NCBI GenBank assembly: GCA_026168455.1
Contig: JANSJX010000008.1
Coordinates: 434,001-498,000, forward strand
Reading direction: 5' to 3'
From: Theocolax elegans
Lineage: Eukaryota > Arthropoda > Insecta > Hymenoptera > Cerocephalidae
Length of the DNA: 64,000 bases
Shown: in pieces, positions 11,701 through 23,100 of the stretch
Position numbering within the stretch: the first letter of the stretch is position 1
How the letters are laid out: every line of letters begins with the position of its first letter
Translations under genes and position numbers: made by a program
Notes under the pieces: model-generated
Databases searched by the model: none
Seen by the model: only the letters and a program-made list of their open reading frames with translations
What the model was told of the DNA's origin: nothing

Positions 11701-12929
11701 TTTTTTACTAAAAAAATTTATTATATTTTTACTGCATGTTTAAATTAATTAGACATTGTATTTTATTTTATTTTTTATAAATATCTACTAATAATGTTTT
11801 TATTTTATTAACACATTGACAAATGAAACTGAGTAATTTTCTACCAACGACTTTTACAGTTATATATACAGTCGATTATTGTATTTACTTTATTTCTTGA
11901 TAAATAGATAAAGATATATTTTAGTAACATGTTCCTGTTTATATACATTAAATAATTAATTAATAATAATTAATTGAAAATATTGAAATTTTATATTGAA
12001 TCGAGATGCTAACATTGCCAAACATTGTAATTTAAAAATTAATGAAAAAGCCATGTATATAAATGTATACCTATGACTCGACGAATAATTTATACATGGT
12101 ACTGCGATATAACCAATCTTAACCTCGAAATAAAAATTTTTAAAATGTCACAAATAAATATTAAAATACAATTCATCCGGCTTAGTACAAAAGGGTGCTG
12201 ACTCAGAATTCTTTTTAAAATGATGCCCATTTAAAATTCTTTTTAAGAAGGTGCCAAAAGCAATTTCTTTTTTAAGGTGCCAAATAAATTAAATTATTAT
12301 AACCAATGATTATTTATTTTTTTATTCATATATTTATACAGATTAAAATATATTAATCTGATAATAAATGATTCATAATAATAATTAATGACGCGAAAAA
12401 TTACACAATTACAAAATTGACATGAAAATGTAATAATTTAAAATATTAAGGTGTTCTATTAAAAAGTGTTAATAGTAAAAATAGAGTATACATTTTTGGC
12501 TTTTTAAATATAAAATTCAGTTTATTCGCACCTTCTCAAAAAGAATTCTGAATCAGGACCCTGATGCTCCGCTAACCCGACGAATTACCCAGTTACATTG
12601 AGTAATAGCGGAAAGAAAAAAAAAATAAGTAAAAAAAAAGGTATCACATCAATTCGTAAAAAATATAAATCTCTAAATAAGGAACACTTCTCTGCATTCT
12701 AATCTCCTACTTTGATCTTGACAATTAAATTGTGTATTCGCAGATTCCAGCATCAACGGGAGAAACGCCGAGCGGTAACGAGGGTGGAATCGTTTACGCG
12801 GAATTAGATCTCGCTCATCAGCAGCAGGTAGCGCCGCGTCGACTAAACGAAGACAAGACGGAGTACGCCGAGATCCTGTACACGAAACCGGACGGACGGC
12901 CGCAAGAGCAAACGACGCCTGAAAAATAG
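2213..12929 (+). CDS. Gene A: alternative cytoplasmic tails of a putative IgSF adhesion protein (Fasciclin-3-like)
   Basis: Gene A is seen only at its 3' end; extracellular and membrane parts must lie left of the window. Three C-termini can be assembled by phase: exon 2213-2439 alone; or 9566-9596 + 11265-11430 followed by either 11597-11677 or 12744-12929. Both first-choice exons begin with two bases of a split codon, so both fit one upstream phase-1 donor. The longest tail carries two tyrosine motifs (VYAELDL, TEYAEILY), typical of adhesion-receptor cytoplasmic domains that recruit SH2 or PTB proteins. The Fasciclin-3 assignment is from memory of insect IgSF tails and is inference, not a match made here. 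Other IgSF receptors are possible. All junctions have GT donors and AG acceptors. Confidence 0.65.
2440..7490 (+). other. Probable long 3' untranslated region of gene A tail 1
   Basis: After the stop at 2439 the sequence keeps a CpG-containing, homopolymer-rich texture for about 5 kb, unlike the AT-only repeats that follow. It holds a C-rich tract at 2549-2570, many TA and TC runs and no credible exon. AATAAA-like signals occur near 7480. Extent and transcription are inferred from texture only. Confidence 0.3.
7500..8120. other. Gene-free stretch
   Basis: AT-rich DNA with a short GA-rich patch near 7790-7815. Nothing coding or repeated was recognised. Confidence 0.4.
8121..8509. mobile_element. 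TTAA-flanked MITE, family F1, full copy
   Basis: The element begins TTAA-CGGGATGTCGGACCC and ends GGGTCCGACAATCCCC-TTAA, so the ends are inverted repeats of about 16 bp flanked by TTAA on both sides. Sub-terminal repeats (TTCAACCCAAA twice) are also present. Relatives sit at 25316, 26355 and 29625, with fragments at 13552 and 48310. TTAA flanks suggest piggyBac-type mobilisation, but the termini do not start with the usual CCC. No transposase frame. Confidence 0.75.
8602..8944. mobile_element. Inverted-repeat element, family F7
   Basis: The left end GGCTCTCCGTACTACGAT is mirrored at the right (GGTACAGAGAGCC). The mirror continues inward through TACAATAATATACTTACC and the GAATAGGTTGAAATTT region, giving arms of about 90 bp around an AT-rich core. 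Fragments related to its right arm occur at 56320-56395 and 58290-58365, next to the large palindromes. Non-coding. Confidence 0.65.
9566..9596 (+). CDS. Gene A micro-exon, 31 bp
   Basis: Acceptor ATTTTTCAG precedes 31 bases and the strong donor GTAAGT. Read with one base from an upstream exon it gives GGSAKRNIGE and two bases of a Ser codon. The last two bases plus the first base of the exon at 11265 complete TCA, so the phases lock together. The segment is small, basic and glycine-rich and looks like a juxtamembrane linker. It is the alternative to the exon at 2213, with identical acceptor phase. Confidence 0.65.
9746..9855. mobile_element. Mariner-like MITE in gene A intron, about 110 bp
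   Basis: Ends ACACGGTGCTCAAAAAGTAA and TTACTTTTTGGACACCCTGT form imperfect inverted repeats of about 27 bp, with TA at both flanks. GGTGTCCAAAAAGTAAC-type ends are characteristic of short Tc1/mariner derivatives in insects. No coding capacity. Confidence 0.6.
11265..11430 (+). CDS. Gene A cytoplasmic exon, common to two tails
   Basis: Acceptor TTGATCACAG and donor AAG-GTACTT bound 166 bases encoding 55 residues after completing a split Ser codon. The peptide is Ser/Thr-rich and basic in the middle (RISLSQLFKRNKDK) and ends TVVTMDDEK. RISLSQL and similar stretches look like kinase sites, consistent with a cytoplasmic region. The exon ends in phase 0, which fits both downstream last exons at 11597 and 12744. 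No other frame is open. Confidence 0.75.
11597..11677 (+). CDS. Gene A alternative short last exon, tail 2
   Basis: Acceptor TATTTATTTTAG is followed by a frame of 26 codons and TAA, in phase 0 with the exon ending at 11430. The peptide begins ECAYIIEGNEYCII and ends HLLKEKNV. It is too short to be noticed as an ORF, but the acceptor, phase and stop agree and the local base composition rises above its AT-rich flanks. It could be a real alternative tail lacking the tyrosine motifs of tail 3, or a chance frame. Confidence 0.45.
   Translation, partial: ECAYIIEGNEYCIIDNTRHLLKEKNV
12190..12566. mobile_element. Inverted-repeat MITE in gene A last intron
   Basis: Left AGGGTGCTGACTCAGAATTC and right GAATTCTGAATCAGGACCCT are imperfect inverted repeats, continued by TTTTT. 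GGTGCC repeats sit just inside the left end. The core is AT-rich and non-coding. Confidence 0.6.
12744..12929 (+). CDS. Gene A last exon with tyrosine motifs, tail 3
   Basis: Acceptor GTATTCGCAG opens a 61-codon frame ending in TAG at 12927-12929, in phase 0 with 11430. The peptide contains GIVYAELDL and DKTEYAEILY, two acidic-flanked Tyr-x-x-Leu motifs about 25 residues apart, then a polar end (PQEQTTPEK). Such paired motifs are typical of adhesion receptors with ITIM-like or adaptor-binding tails. GC content is high and the other frames are closed. The best guess is a Fasciclin-3-type tail; that name is not proven from this sequence. Confidence 0.8.
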   Translation: MPASTGETPSGNEGGIVYAELDLAHQQQVAPRRLNEDKTEYAEILYTKPDGRPQEQTTPEK

Positions 12930-14850
12930 TCGTACCATTTTTTTTTGTAACCCTATCGCGCCTCCCTAATGCCGTCCGGAACGCCTCTCGCTCGCGTGAT
13001 CTTATGTGCTGCTGGCTCGCGTTATTTCGGTTTCTTCGGTAGAAAAACGATGAAATATCATTTGATCGCTGTACCCTTTTTTATAAACGAGTGTTTCGAT
13101 TTTTTTCTATGCATTCTACCGAGATGCATTTATTTCTTTAAAACAACTCGGTATTTCTGGAAATGTCGATTAGAGGCATTTCGAGATTATATTTATTTAA
13201 AACGTACATAAGTATATATATTAAGGTCATGTCGAACCTTCAAAATAGGCAATCAGTTTGTTTTATGCGAATAAAGTTAATAAATTTATTTTTTTTTAAA
13301 CCTCTTGGGTTATAGCTGTATTTAAACCTGTTTTTAAAAATGTGTCTGATTCTTAGTTCTATATAACTCGCGTATTTGCTTTTTATGTACTACCGTGTTT
13401 TTTTTTACTAATTTATGACTCAAAATTATCGATTGCGTTAAAATTGATATACAAGGTTCTCTTTTATTTTTTCTAATTTATACTTAAGATTTTTATACTT
13501 CAATATATGTACAGCATAATTTTTGTACCAAATAATATAGACCCTCGTAATTTGGGTTCGATATCCCCTTAATATCAATAACACCATACGTATTCGCGTC
13601 TATCCGAGCTCAAACTAACATATTTCATTAATTTCAAACGCACAAAATATACAGACCAATCGAACAAGTAATTTTCACGATCATTACCTTACGAAACCTC
13701 CAAACGAACGAGCCTATAATAATATCGATATCCGCAGCGCGGGTAAAACGCAAGACGTGCGCGTGATTCGTGTACTTAAAGATTGTTGATACAAGTATTT
13801 TTCTACTTCGTTTTCTTTATCGTCGTCCGCGTGCAGTCGCAAAACGAAGCTATTCCATTGTTTGTTTACATTTATTATTATTATTATTATTATTTTCTTT
13901 TTGCTTTATTTTTGCGTTATTATAGTTTTTATTTAGTTTAAACCGTTTAGTTTCATTTGCCATTTTTGTTTCAATCGTTTTCTTTTTCTTTGTACCCCTA
14001 GCCCAACCCCCCCCCCCTTTTTTTTGTAATCCGATAATTTTTAACGATTTTCTTTTCGTACGAAGTATATGATTTTCATTAATCGAACGAGTATGTGTAT
14101 AACGAATACTGAATACATATATATACGATTTTTTTTTAGCAAATTGATTTTTTTTTTGTATTTAAATAAGGAGAGAAAAAATGGTTGTGCACATATATGA
14201 ACGAAAACCTTTTGAGTACAATTTTGCGTAATGCGTATATAATCTAATTAATTTTTACGAGCCAAACGCCTTTAGGTATCAATTGTATTTACATACTTTT
14301 TTTTTATAGAATATCAACAAGATATTATTTATGTATTAATCTTAATCTATCATTATAAGAATTATTCCTATAAATACATACATGCATATACACATATAGA
14401 TATACATATATATACTTACACATATATTTTTTTTACATGTAAATCGAGTGTCAATTTATTGTAAAAATCGACGTTGTACGTGTTCTTTTTTTAATTATCA
14501 TATAGCTTTAAGATTTTGAAACGCATCGCGATTATGTACATCGCGGCGTTGTGCCTATAGATGTTATACACGCGTAAAAGTTCGTGCTTACCACTGTCGT
14601 AATGTCATTAAGAAATCCAACAATTACGGCATTGTTTACACATTGTCGAGTACGTAGTTGCAAGTGGTTTTCTTAACGAGATGTCGCGTACGCTTGAGAA
14701 TGAGTAACGTATGTAAGGAACATCTACACGTTTGTAATACACTAAAATATATAAATGTCCGAGTATCTCTATCGCTTTACTGTGTACTTTGTAATGAATT
14801 TATATTATATGTAATATCGATAGTTTGGTAAATAAATAGCAATAACGAAC
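12930..14850 (+). other. 3' untranslated region of gene A
   Basis: About 1.9 kb after the stop with a continuous CpG-containing, U-rich texture and no exon signals. AATAAA at 14831-14836 near the end, about 90 bp before the opposing stop of gene B, marks a likely polyadenylation site. A 20-bp end fragment of MITE family F1 lies at 13552-13572. Confidence 0.55.
14831..14836 (+). terminator. Polyadenylation signal of gene A
   Basis: AATAAA about 1.9 kb after the tail 3 stop, the last such signal before the opposing gene B. Confidence 0.5.
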
Positions 14851-14889
14851 AAAAACAAAATTTTTTTTATGTATATTGTGGATATTAAT

Positions 14890-14895
14890 TTTATT
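14890..14895 (-). terminator. Polyadenylation signal of gene B
   Basis: Reads AATAAA on the minus strand, 29 bases after the gene B stop. A second AATAAA overlaps the stop itself at 14923-14928. The 3' untranslated region would be very short, convergent with gene A. Confidence 0.5.
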
Positions 14896-14923
14896 GACCG
14901 AATGACGTACAATTTAGTAGATT

Positions 14924-17125
14924 TTATTCAACATCGGAGTGTCCGAATATCACGGAATCGTCGAGTTCATCCTCGTCGTCGGCGTCCTCACCGATACTTT
15001 CCCAATGTTCAGCCTCCTCTCGTAAATCATTCGCCTTGCAATGATTGTAATTAGCATAGTATTCTTTTTTCATAGCGTCGTTGTATCTATCGTAGATTTC
15101 CCGCGTTTCTTCCAGAATGAAACTTGCGTCTTCTCGACATTCCGTTGGTTTCCGCTCCGGGGGAGGTAAACACGTGCCGCAAGACGTTGGAACGCACTTT
15201 GGTACAGCCTCGCTAGTCGGTTTTGGGATTTTCACGTCGCGCATTAAATCTACGATTACCGGGTATTTGACTTCGGTGTCCAAAATTTTGATACTGCTTG
15301 ACGACACGGTTCTCTTTTCTTCCTCGATTTTCATTGGTTTGTCGAGCGTGGCTTCTTCGAATTCCTTGCCTTGCATTAGTCCTAATTTCAAGTTCCTGCT
15401 GTAACACAAATACGAGTCTTCCTCGGGTACGACAACGTCACCGTTAACAAGACACGAATGATTCACTGTGCGTCCTGGTCTTGGGTACGCTGGTTTATCC
15501 AAAAATACTCTTCGATCCAGTTTAGGTTCGATCGTACTCGTTCGACAAGTTTCTTGGTCGAACGTTATATTCACCGGAGTCACCTTGAACTCCAATCTCC
15601 AGTTTGAATTCAATGCTTTCGTTACCACGTAGACGAGAACACGTAAGTTTTTACATCGTACTACGTAAGCTGCTCCGTGGTTCGTCGCGAACAACGGTGG
15701 TCCAGTCCAAGACGAGTCGAGAACGTAAAATGCATCCGAATCTTTTGTAATCGCTAATACTTTCTGTCCGCATTGTAGCAACAATTTCGACGATTTATTC
15801 AGTCCGCGTTCTAGACTCTTGACGAGATTGGGTAACGTTGGATCGCCGTATACAACCCCACAAATGTCGAAGCCTAAATTCACGGTCCAGATGTACGGAG
15901 ATACTTCTAAACGATCCAACAGCCGAAATCTGTTAAGACACGCGGCTGATGATTTCTTGCTCTTTTTGTGAAACTTGTCACCTTGCAGAACGATGGAGTC
16001 TATAATATTCGTTTTCCATTCCGATGGATGACACAGATATTGAACGGCGAACGAAACAATCGCGATGGCTAATTGATTTTTCCCGGCACAACTACCAAAT
16101 CTCTCGTCGAACGTACCTAAGCTACCCCAAATTGAGTATATCATGTCCGGTACTTCGATCGTATAATTTTTCCATAACCAGCGATTTTTCGTTTCGACGA
16201 CACTTCGTTTTTTACCTCTAGCATTTCTTAGAGTTTTCCGTTGAACTATATGCGAGTAACTCCAATGGCAATCAAGATACAACCACACTGGATCTTCTTG
16301 GAATTCCACGGCCGACGATGCACTCACCGACTCCAAATGTATTCGGTGGATGTAGAATCCAGTTGTCTTTTCGTAACGATTGCAACGCATACGCTTGACC
16401 ATATCGTCGATCGTAGAAAATATACACAAACAGCTGTAGCCGGATTCGCAAGCTCTCGAACCGTCTTCATTGCAAGGATAAGGATCCAAATAGATGTAAC
16501 GATTGATCGCTTTTGCGTACCAGAATCCGTAGCAGCAGTTCGAAAAGTGTAAGATGCCGCTCGTGTAATTTTTAAAGAATTTTTTTAACTCCTTCTTCAC
16601 GGTAACAAAGAAATGTACGTTGTTGTCGTTATCAACCTGCAATTTGACCAGATTCGACGCGCAATCGCGAAAGTCGAAAGCACGATTCATAAAATTAACA
16701 TCCTTCAAAATGTGTTGGGTATGATACTTTGGTTTGTGGAACGATTTGTATAAAATATCTGCGAGTTCCAACACTTTGTCGATCATCCCGGGAAGTGGAT
16801 TTTGTACGACATCTCTTTTCAATGCAACTGCTAGTAACGCGGCAAAGTAACATCGTTTGGTGTATGGTTCGGTTACCACATCTCTGTCGCTGAATGCTAC
16901 AGAGCCTCTAATATAAGTGGGAGATCGACATTTTTTGATAGATCGGAAAACATCGCACAAATTATAATTTTCGGTTTCCTTCGTGTGGATTTCTGGAACG
17001 GAGGTTGACGGCATCATCGTTTCGTGCAGACCATCGAGATCGCTACAGCTTGGTCCGAACATCTTTGCGTAGGATATCGTCACCATTCTTATTGAGAAGT
17101 TTATTTCCTCGGGTTCGTTGATTTC
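14924..17125 (-). CDS. Gene B exon 4 (residues 1743-2475): domains 6 and 7, C-terminal tail
   Basis: Acceptor TCTTTTAAAG precedes EINEPEEINFSIR and an open frame of 733 codons to TAA. Domain 6 (about 1820-2010) has KRCYFAALL with Cys1834 at the candidate nucleophile position, then TSGILHFSNCCYGFW and YLDPYPCNEDG (1954-1964). Domain 7 (about 2070-2265) has GKNQLAIAI (the Gln is kept, the Cys is Leu), EWKTNIIDSIVLQGDKF, and FYVLDSSWTGPP at 2208-2219. The tail has a Cys/Pro patch (CGTCLPPP) and ends strongly acidic (EDADDEDELDD). Confidence 0.9.
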   Translation of the reverse strand, partial: EINEPEEINFSIRMVTISYAKMFGPSCSDLDGLHETMMPSTSVPEIHTKETENYNLCDVFRSIKKCRSPTYIRGSVAFSDRDVVTEPYTKRCYFAALLAVALKRDVVQNPLPGMIDKVLELADILYKSFHKPKYHTQHILKDVNFMNRAFDFRDCASNLVKLQVDNDNNVHFFVTVKKELKKFFKNYTSGILHFSNCCYGFWYAKAINRYIYLDPYPCNEDGSRACESGYSCLCIFSTIDDMVKRMRCNRYEKTTGFYIHRIHLESVSASSAVEFQEDPVWLYLDCHWSYSHIVQRKTLRNARGKKRSVVETKNRWLWKNYTIEVPDMIYSIWGSLGTFDERFGSCAGKNQLAIAIVSFAVQYLCHPSEWKTNIIDSIVLQGDKFHKKSKKSSAACLNRFRLLDRLEVSPYIWTVNLGFDICGVVYGDPTLPNLVKSLERGLNKSSKLLLQCGQKVLAITKDSDAFYVLDSSWTGPPLFATNHGAAYVVRCKNLRVLVYVVTKALNSNWRLEFKVTPVNITFDQETCRTSTIEPKLDRRVFLDKPAYPRPGRTVNHSCLVNGDVVVPEEDSYLCYSRNLKLGLMQGKEFEEATLDKPMKIEEEKRTVSSSSIKILDTEVKYPVIVDLMRDVKIPKPTSEAVPKCVPTSCGTCLPPPERKPTECREDASFILEETREIYDRYNDAMKKEYYANYNHCKANDLREEAEHWESIGEDADDEDELDDSVIFGHSDVE

Positions 17126-20100
17126 CTTTAAAAGACAATTTGTTTTTACTTTATTAAATAATACAGGTATTTTAGAAGAAACTTTAATTGAATTAACTGA
17201 CTAAAATTGGTAAGTTTAAAGGTTTATTAAATATTATAATATTTAAGAAAAATGATTGAAATCAAATTAATATCAAATTAAAGATGAACAACTGTTAGCA
17301 CAGTTTATATAGGTACGTTAAAATATTCATAGATATTTAAATTTGTGTTACAAAAGTATAAAACAATATAAACCATAAAAATTTTAGGTGAAATTTTTTT
17401 TGTTTAGAAAAAAAAAAATCTTTGCCAAAGTGTGTTAAATTAATCTTTTAAAAATTATGATATCCATTTTACCTTATCAAAAATAATAATAATGTTAAAT
17501 AACTATTTTAAAACATTAATTTACTGGTTTCCTCATTATAAAGCAAAAAATATCGATTTTACTCTATGTAAAAATATGAAATGAATCTTTATTAAAAATA
17601 AAGCATTAAAATTACTCTTTTTAAGGAGTAAAATATGCGTTTTACTCTTTTACACTTAGAGTGTATTTGTAATTTTTATGTTTACTTGATTTATTTAATT
17701 TATTTGATTAATTTTATTTGTTTAAATATATCTACGACTAACTATAATCATTGATTGTCATAATCATTTAAAAGGTATACTGTTATAAAAGGTGCATACT
17801 GTTGATTTACCTGAACGATAAGTTTAAGATAATCTTGCATGTCTTCCGAAACGATGATCCTAATATTTTTAGTCCACTTGACCAACCACCAAGCGTACAG
17901 TCTATCGGCTTTCTTCATAACGCCAATGTGTGTGTTCCCACAGACAATGATTCCACCATTGTAAACTGGTGATTCAAAAATCTTCTCAAGCGACATTGCC
18001 AAATTCCAGCCTATTGTCGAGTATAGCGTTCCACAGTGTAGAGGAGCAAATACAACTCGGAAGCTAAAGTTAGCGATGTTAAACTCTTTCAACAAATTAT
18101 CCGTCATTTTTTCAACCGTAGAATCTTCGGAAGCTAATAAGCTATCGAAGGCATATTCAACGCTGGCATCGAAAAGAGCTCGTAGAGTTCGTGGACTCCA
18201 AAGAGTAGGTTCATAAATTTGTGACCATGCCATCAAGCACACATCTACTGGTTCCTCGATTACCGTTTGTTCGTAAAACTTCCTATCGCTCAATTGTTCA
18301 CGTATCATTTCACCATTTCTCTTGTGAATAACCGGTGGTAAAATTGGCATTGTGATCTCATCATCTAAGATTGCCATCTCTAAACACGATGCTTTGTAAT
18401 TTTTTACAGGTACAAATCCAGGAGCGATAGTATCGCAAAAGGTCATTTCCATTTTCGTTTTGCAAACCCATTCCGAGAGTTCTATCAAAGATGGTTCCGA
18501 TTCAACTACTGGACAAACTACTACTTCTGTTTCTGCTTGTGATTTTTCGCAACAGTCACTGCAGCATCCCTTGCGAGATTTCACTGTTTCTCTTTCAGGC
18601 TTAGTTTCCTTCAACGATTCCAAATGAGCTATCAAGACGGTGTACAGCCTGTAAGGTTTCCTAACCATGCTTCCAGTGTTTCGCAAGATTCTCTCATAGA
18701 ATGCATCAAAGTCACATATTTGCATTAGGCAGGCGGATCCTACTGGTGCCGCTAAACCATTTTCATTGCAAGGATACGAATCGAACAGGTAATACATACC
18801 GTTCGATAACCAAAATGCATAGGATACATTAGAAAATACTATAATACCAGTTTGATGGTTTTTCAGAAATAATTTTAACATTTTATCCAATACGTCTGGT
18901 TCGTAGTTTTCTGGATCGGCGTACCGTTCTTGTTTTAGTATAACGTTACATTTCAAACCCAGAATACACAAATTGCGGAAGCATCGTCTTCTTTTGTATC
19001 GAAGCTGCCCTATTCCATCAGTGATCTTTTCCGCTGCTGCGATAAAATTATCCAAAATGGAACTTTTGATCTCGGTGATATTCAGGTTAATCTTAATTAA
19101 TATGCAAATAATCGCCGAAATGTAACAGGATTTGTAGTGACTCATATTAGAAACATATCGATCTTCTAATGACGAGTTAGCCTGTATTATGCCAATATTT
19201 TCATCGTCCGTTTCCTTAAATCCGCAAGGTTCGGGTTCCACACACTTGACTTCTTTGCAGTATTCTTCCCCTATCGAGCATCCACAATTACTATCTAAAA
19301 CTTCATCGCACAAGTTCTTTTCCTGAAACGTATGGATACAAATAATTACGTTAGTAATACATCCTGATAAAAACGTTGTTGTTATTTAATTAAAAAGTGT
19401 TATATACGCTTCAACAAAACAGAGAATGTTATGAAATTAAAATATACAACTTTTCAAATTTTTAACAAATTTTTAAGATCTACGATGGAGAAGTTGGTTT
19501 TTTATACTTTAATGCGATTGATAGATAACATTGATATATTGATAAATAACTAAAGAGGGTAAAACTGTATAAAAAGTTTGAATCCACTCATTGCCAAGCA
19601 AATGTTATAAAAATCAATGAAAATTTATGACTTCTGAAATGATAAATTAAAAAAAATATTTAATTACATAAATTAGTATAAAGAATTTCTTGATATTAGT
19701 AATTACATTATATTGTTTAAGCATTATACAAAATGTGTACACTTACTATTTTCTCTCCAAAACCTGGAATCATCAGCTCGAATAAAAGATTTTCAGTACT
19801 ACATGCAAGTTTGTTTAAAACTTGATCTTCCTTTTCCACATCGGTGAGAAGACATATGCTGCTCATAATTTCTGGGCATTCGTGATCAGTATGCTCATAT
19901 TTTGGAGTTTGAATACAAGGCCCAAGTGGAATTATATTTGGTAAACAACAATTTGTCGATTCAGGAGTATCTTCGGGAACAAGGATCTTTTCTTTTTCAG
20001 TCTTTTTCTTTTTACAATCCTCTTCAAGTTCTCGATCGATTTTTTTATTTCTAATAAATCTTTCATTTATCGCTCTAATAGGTGTTAAACCATTATCCAA

Positions 20101-23100
20101 AGTTTTTGAAAAGAAATATTTGTCAGTAGAAAGCGTTATAAGTTTTGGTCGATCAGGTGAATCGAACAACGTAATTGTTACTTCTCGTTCTGTCGGTAAA
20201 TCGTTTTTTTCCTTCAATGCCAATTTCGAATCAATGGAAAATCTAGACAATAGAGAATGCATCGAATTTGAAGCTAATTTTGCATCCATAAGATTGCATA
20301 CATTTTTTTTCGGTGGTGTAACGAAAGGCGGTGGATGTCGATATTTCAATTTCTCATAGGACAATTCAATATTCTTTTCATCTGGATTTGCTTTTTCGAT
20401 GCTTTCAATTTTGATAATGCCAGTTACTAAAGCTAAATTTAATCGTGTAGGAGTGTCTTTTTGATCTGTTTCTTCAGACAATTTAAAAACGTTTACTGAT
20501 TCTTTTTCTTTTATAAAGTTTAAATTAGCTACGATTTCATCTGATGTCTCGTATTCTTCACCATTTATAGTATCTGTATTTATTGTTGCTATCCCATTAT
20601 TATCTGAATCAATTGAATTTTCTTGGATCTTGCACGCAGGTGAGTTATCGTTAAAATCATTATTAACAATTGGCAAATATTTTGTCTGATATTTTTCAAA
20701 CTTTTGAAAATCAGGTAAATTCTCTTCGAAATTCTCCATATCGTTTTGTAAAGTGATTTTGACGAAATGAAAGATAAAATGGAAGTCGTTAAATTCTAAT
20801 AAACCATAGAGCAAATTAACTAATTCTATTATATTACTGACGACAAATAGGGTAGCAGGTTCGATTATACTTCGCCATCCATCATTATCGTTACCATAAG
20901 GATTGAAGATACAGTACTTCCCGTTACTTTTCCAGATACTGTACATTAATCTTTTATTTTCCAAAATCATCTTATCAAATCGATGAAAATACTGTTCCAA
21001 AGCTTCTCCGAGATTAGAAAGTGGATTTGCTTTTCCTTCTATCACGTTCATTTTCCATGACAAGTATATATGAAGATCATCGTCACCGATAGTAAATTTT
21101 TCTGGTAACATTGTTAAATCGAGATCGTATAGGTTATGAGGTATTGTGGTTACACTATTGTTATCTTCAAAATAACTTTCATTTTCTCCATCGTTGGAAA
21201 AGAAATTCTCGGGAGATCCGAGTCGTAGCCAGGTGAGAATCCTCTCGTAAGTGAAATGACCGTCAGCGATAATTTTATCAACATATTCACTGGTCCAATT
21301 GGTTATATCGTTATTTTCCGCATGGGTGAGCATCGTTAAAGCCATAAGCAGACCTTGTTTTCCCCGAGTTAATTTTTTGTAATTTCCGACCACGCAATTC
21401 GTTGTACCATTTAGCATTAATCTGCTAGGATTTACTACTTTGTATCCCGATGGTGAATTATTTAAATTTGTTTCGATCATAACATCTTTACATTCATCGA
21501 TAGTGTCAACAAAAAGCTCAACTTGATCCATAGTTTCGGGATATTGCACCATTGAATTTTTTTCAGTGTTTTCAACTCTGGGTACAGGTATCGTGTCTGC
21601 TATTGTCATGCAGTCGTTGATCGTAGGTAACAGTGGTGTTGGATGTACAGTAGGTCTGCGATTAGTTTTCCGTTCGCGAAAAACAACTTTCTCCTCTGCA
21701 CCATCTTTATCGCTACCTGTTTTCACGTACAAAATTGACACTCCGTGTATAGTAAAAGGATCTTTATCTGAAGTTTCCGTGTTCGTTAATACAGTCTCCA
21801 ACAGCTGATTTATCGATGAATTCATCGTAACGCAAGCTGCGGCAGTTTTCAATTTTTCTGATTCCTCGGTGTCAGAGAAATCAACGCGAAAACCGTCGCA
21901 ATCGCAAGCAAATGGATCGAGAAAGTAATATTTATCATTATCCTTCCAAATTGCGTAGAATACGTTATTCAATTCTAGAATTCCCGTTGATCGATTCGCA
22001 AAGTAATCGCGAAAACCAGTCGCGATATCGATTTTTATCTTACTCTCTCGATCAGGGATCACGGATTCCTGAACTTTGATCTTCGCCGTGTAAACACCGA
22101 GGATCACATCGCATAAAAGATCATTTATCGACATCTTAAAACTTTCGTTGAATCTTATCCCTAGGACGCGTACGAGGTCCGTTAAGTAAACGTTAGCTTG
22201 ATTAAAAATGAGATCGATCATCACTTTTGACCACTTGCTGGGTTTCAAGAGTTTCGAGTAAACGAGGGCTGCAACGGCTATCGTCAAGTGACCACGACCT
22301 CGAAATTCTTCCGGTAAAACATCGTCTTTAAGGTGATACGTGCCGCGAACGACTGCGCGATATTTTTCATGGACACGATAATCGTCCGTTGATGGTCTTG
22401 GTTTCACGAGCGAGTCTTCGTCGACTTCCGGTAGTTCGGAAATCTTTTTGACGTCTACAATTTTTATATTATATAGAATAAACGATTCATTCTCCACGTG
22501 ACTTTTCTCAAGGATAATAGAGAGTACTTCCGACAGATGGCGCAACATAAACAATTTGGCGGATCCATTATCTTTGGATGAGTCAATCTCGCAATTTTCT
22601 AAACGCGCTTGGCCATCGAATACGTTAAGGAGATTTGATTGTTTCCATATAGCTATGTTCAATACTGACGAGGTTAACACGCAGTTGTTATATTTATTGA
22701 AAAATAATTCCAGCGCTTTGGCTACGTGAAGATCCACCGGTGTTTCCGATCTAAAAGTACCCACGTATATTGGATCATCGATATTTACAGTTACGCAATG
22801 AGTATCTCGAACGTATAGGTTTCGTTTTAAATCCAGCAATGTCACAGTTCGCCGGTCGTCCGTTTGAATTTTCTTGTATGACTCTGCGTAGTAGGTGTCG
22901 CCATCTTCGATCACACGATCTACTATAAACTCGTTCCAACATTGCGGTTTGATCAACCGTGATGTAGCTATAGCTGCAACCGCGACTGCTGGGCCCTGTT
23001 TAAAATGATGAAATAAAATTGTAAAATTATAACAAAATTGTAAATTATAAATGACTGATCCAAAACGAAAATTATTACAACTACAATATCAAATTATTAT

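Noticed and set aside
15117..16552. Plus-strand frames antisense to gene B
   Set aside because: Shadows of the long minus-strand exon in other frames.
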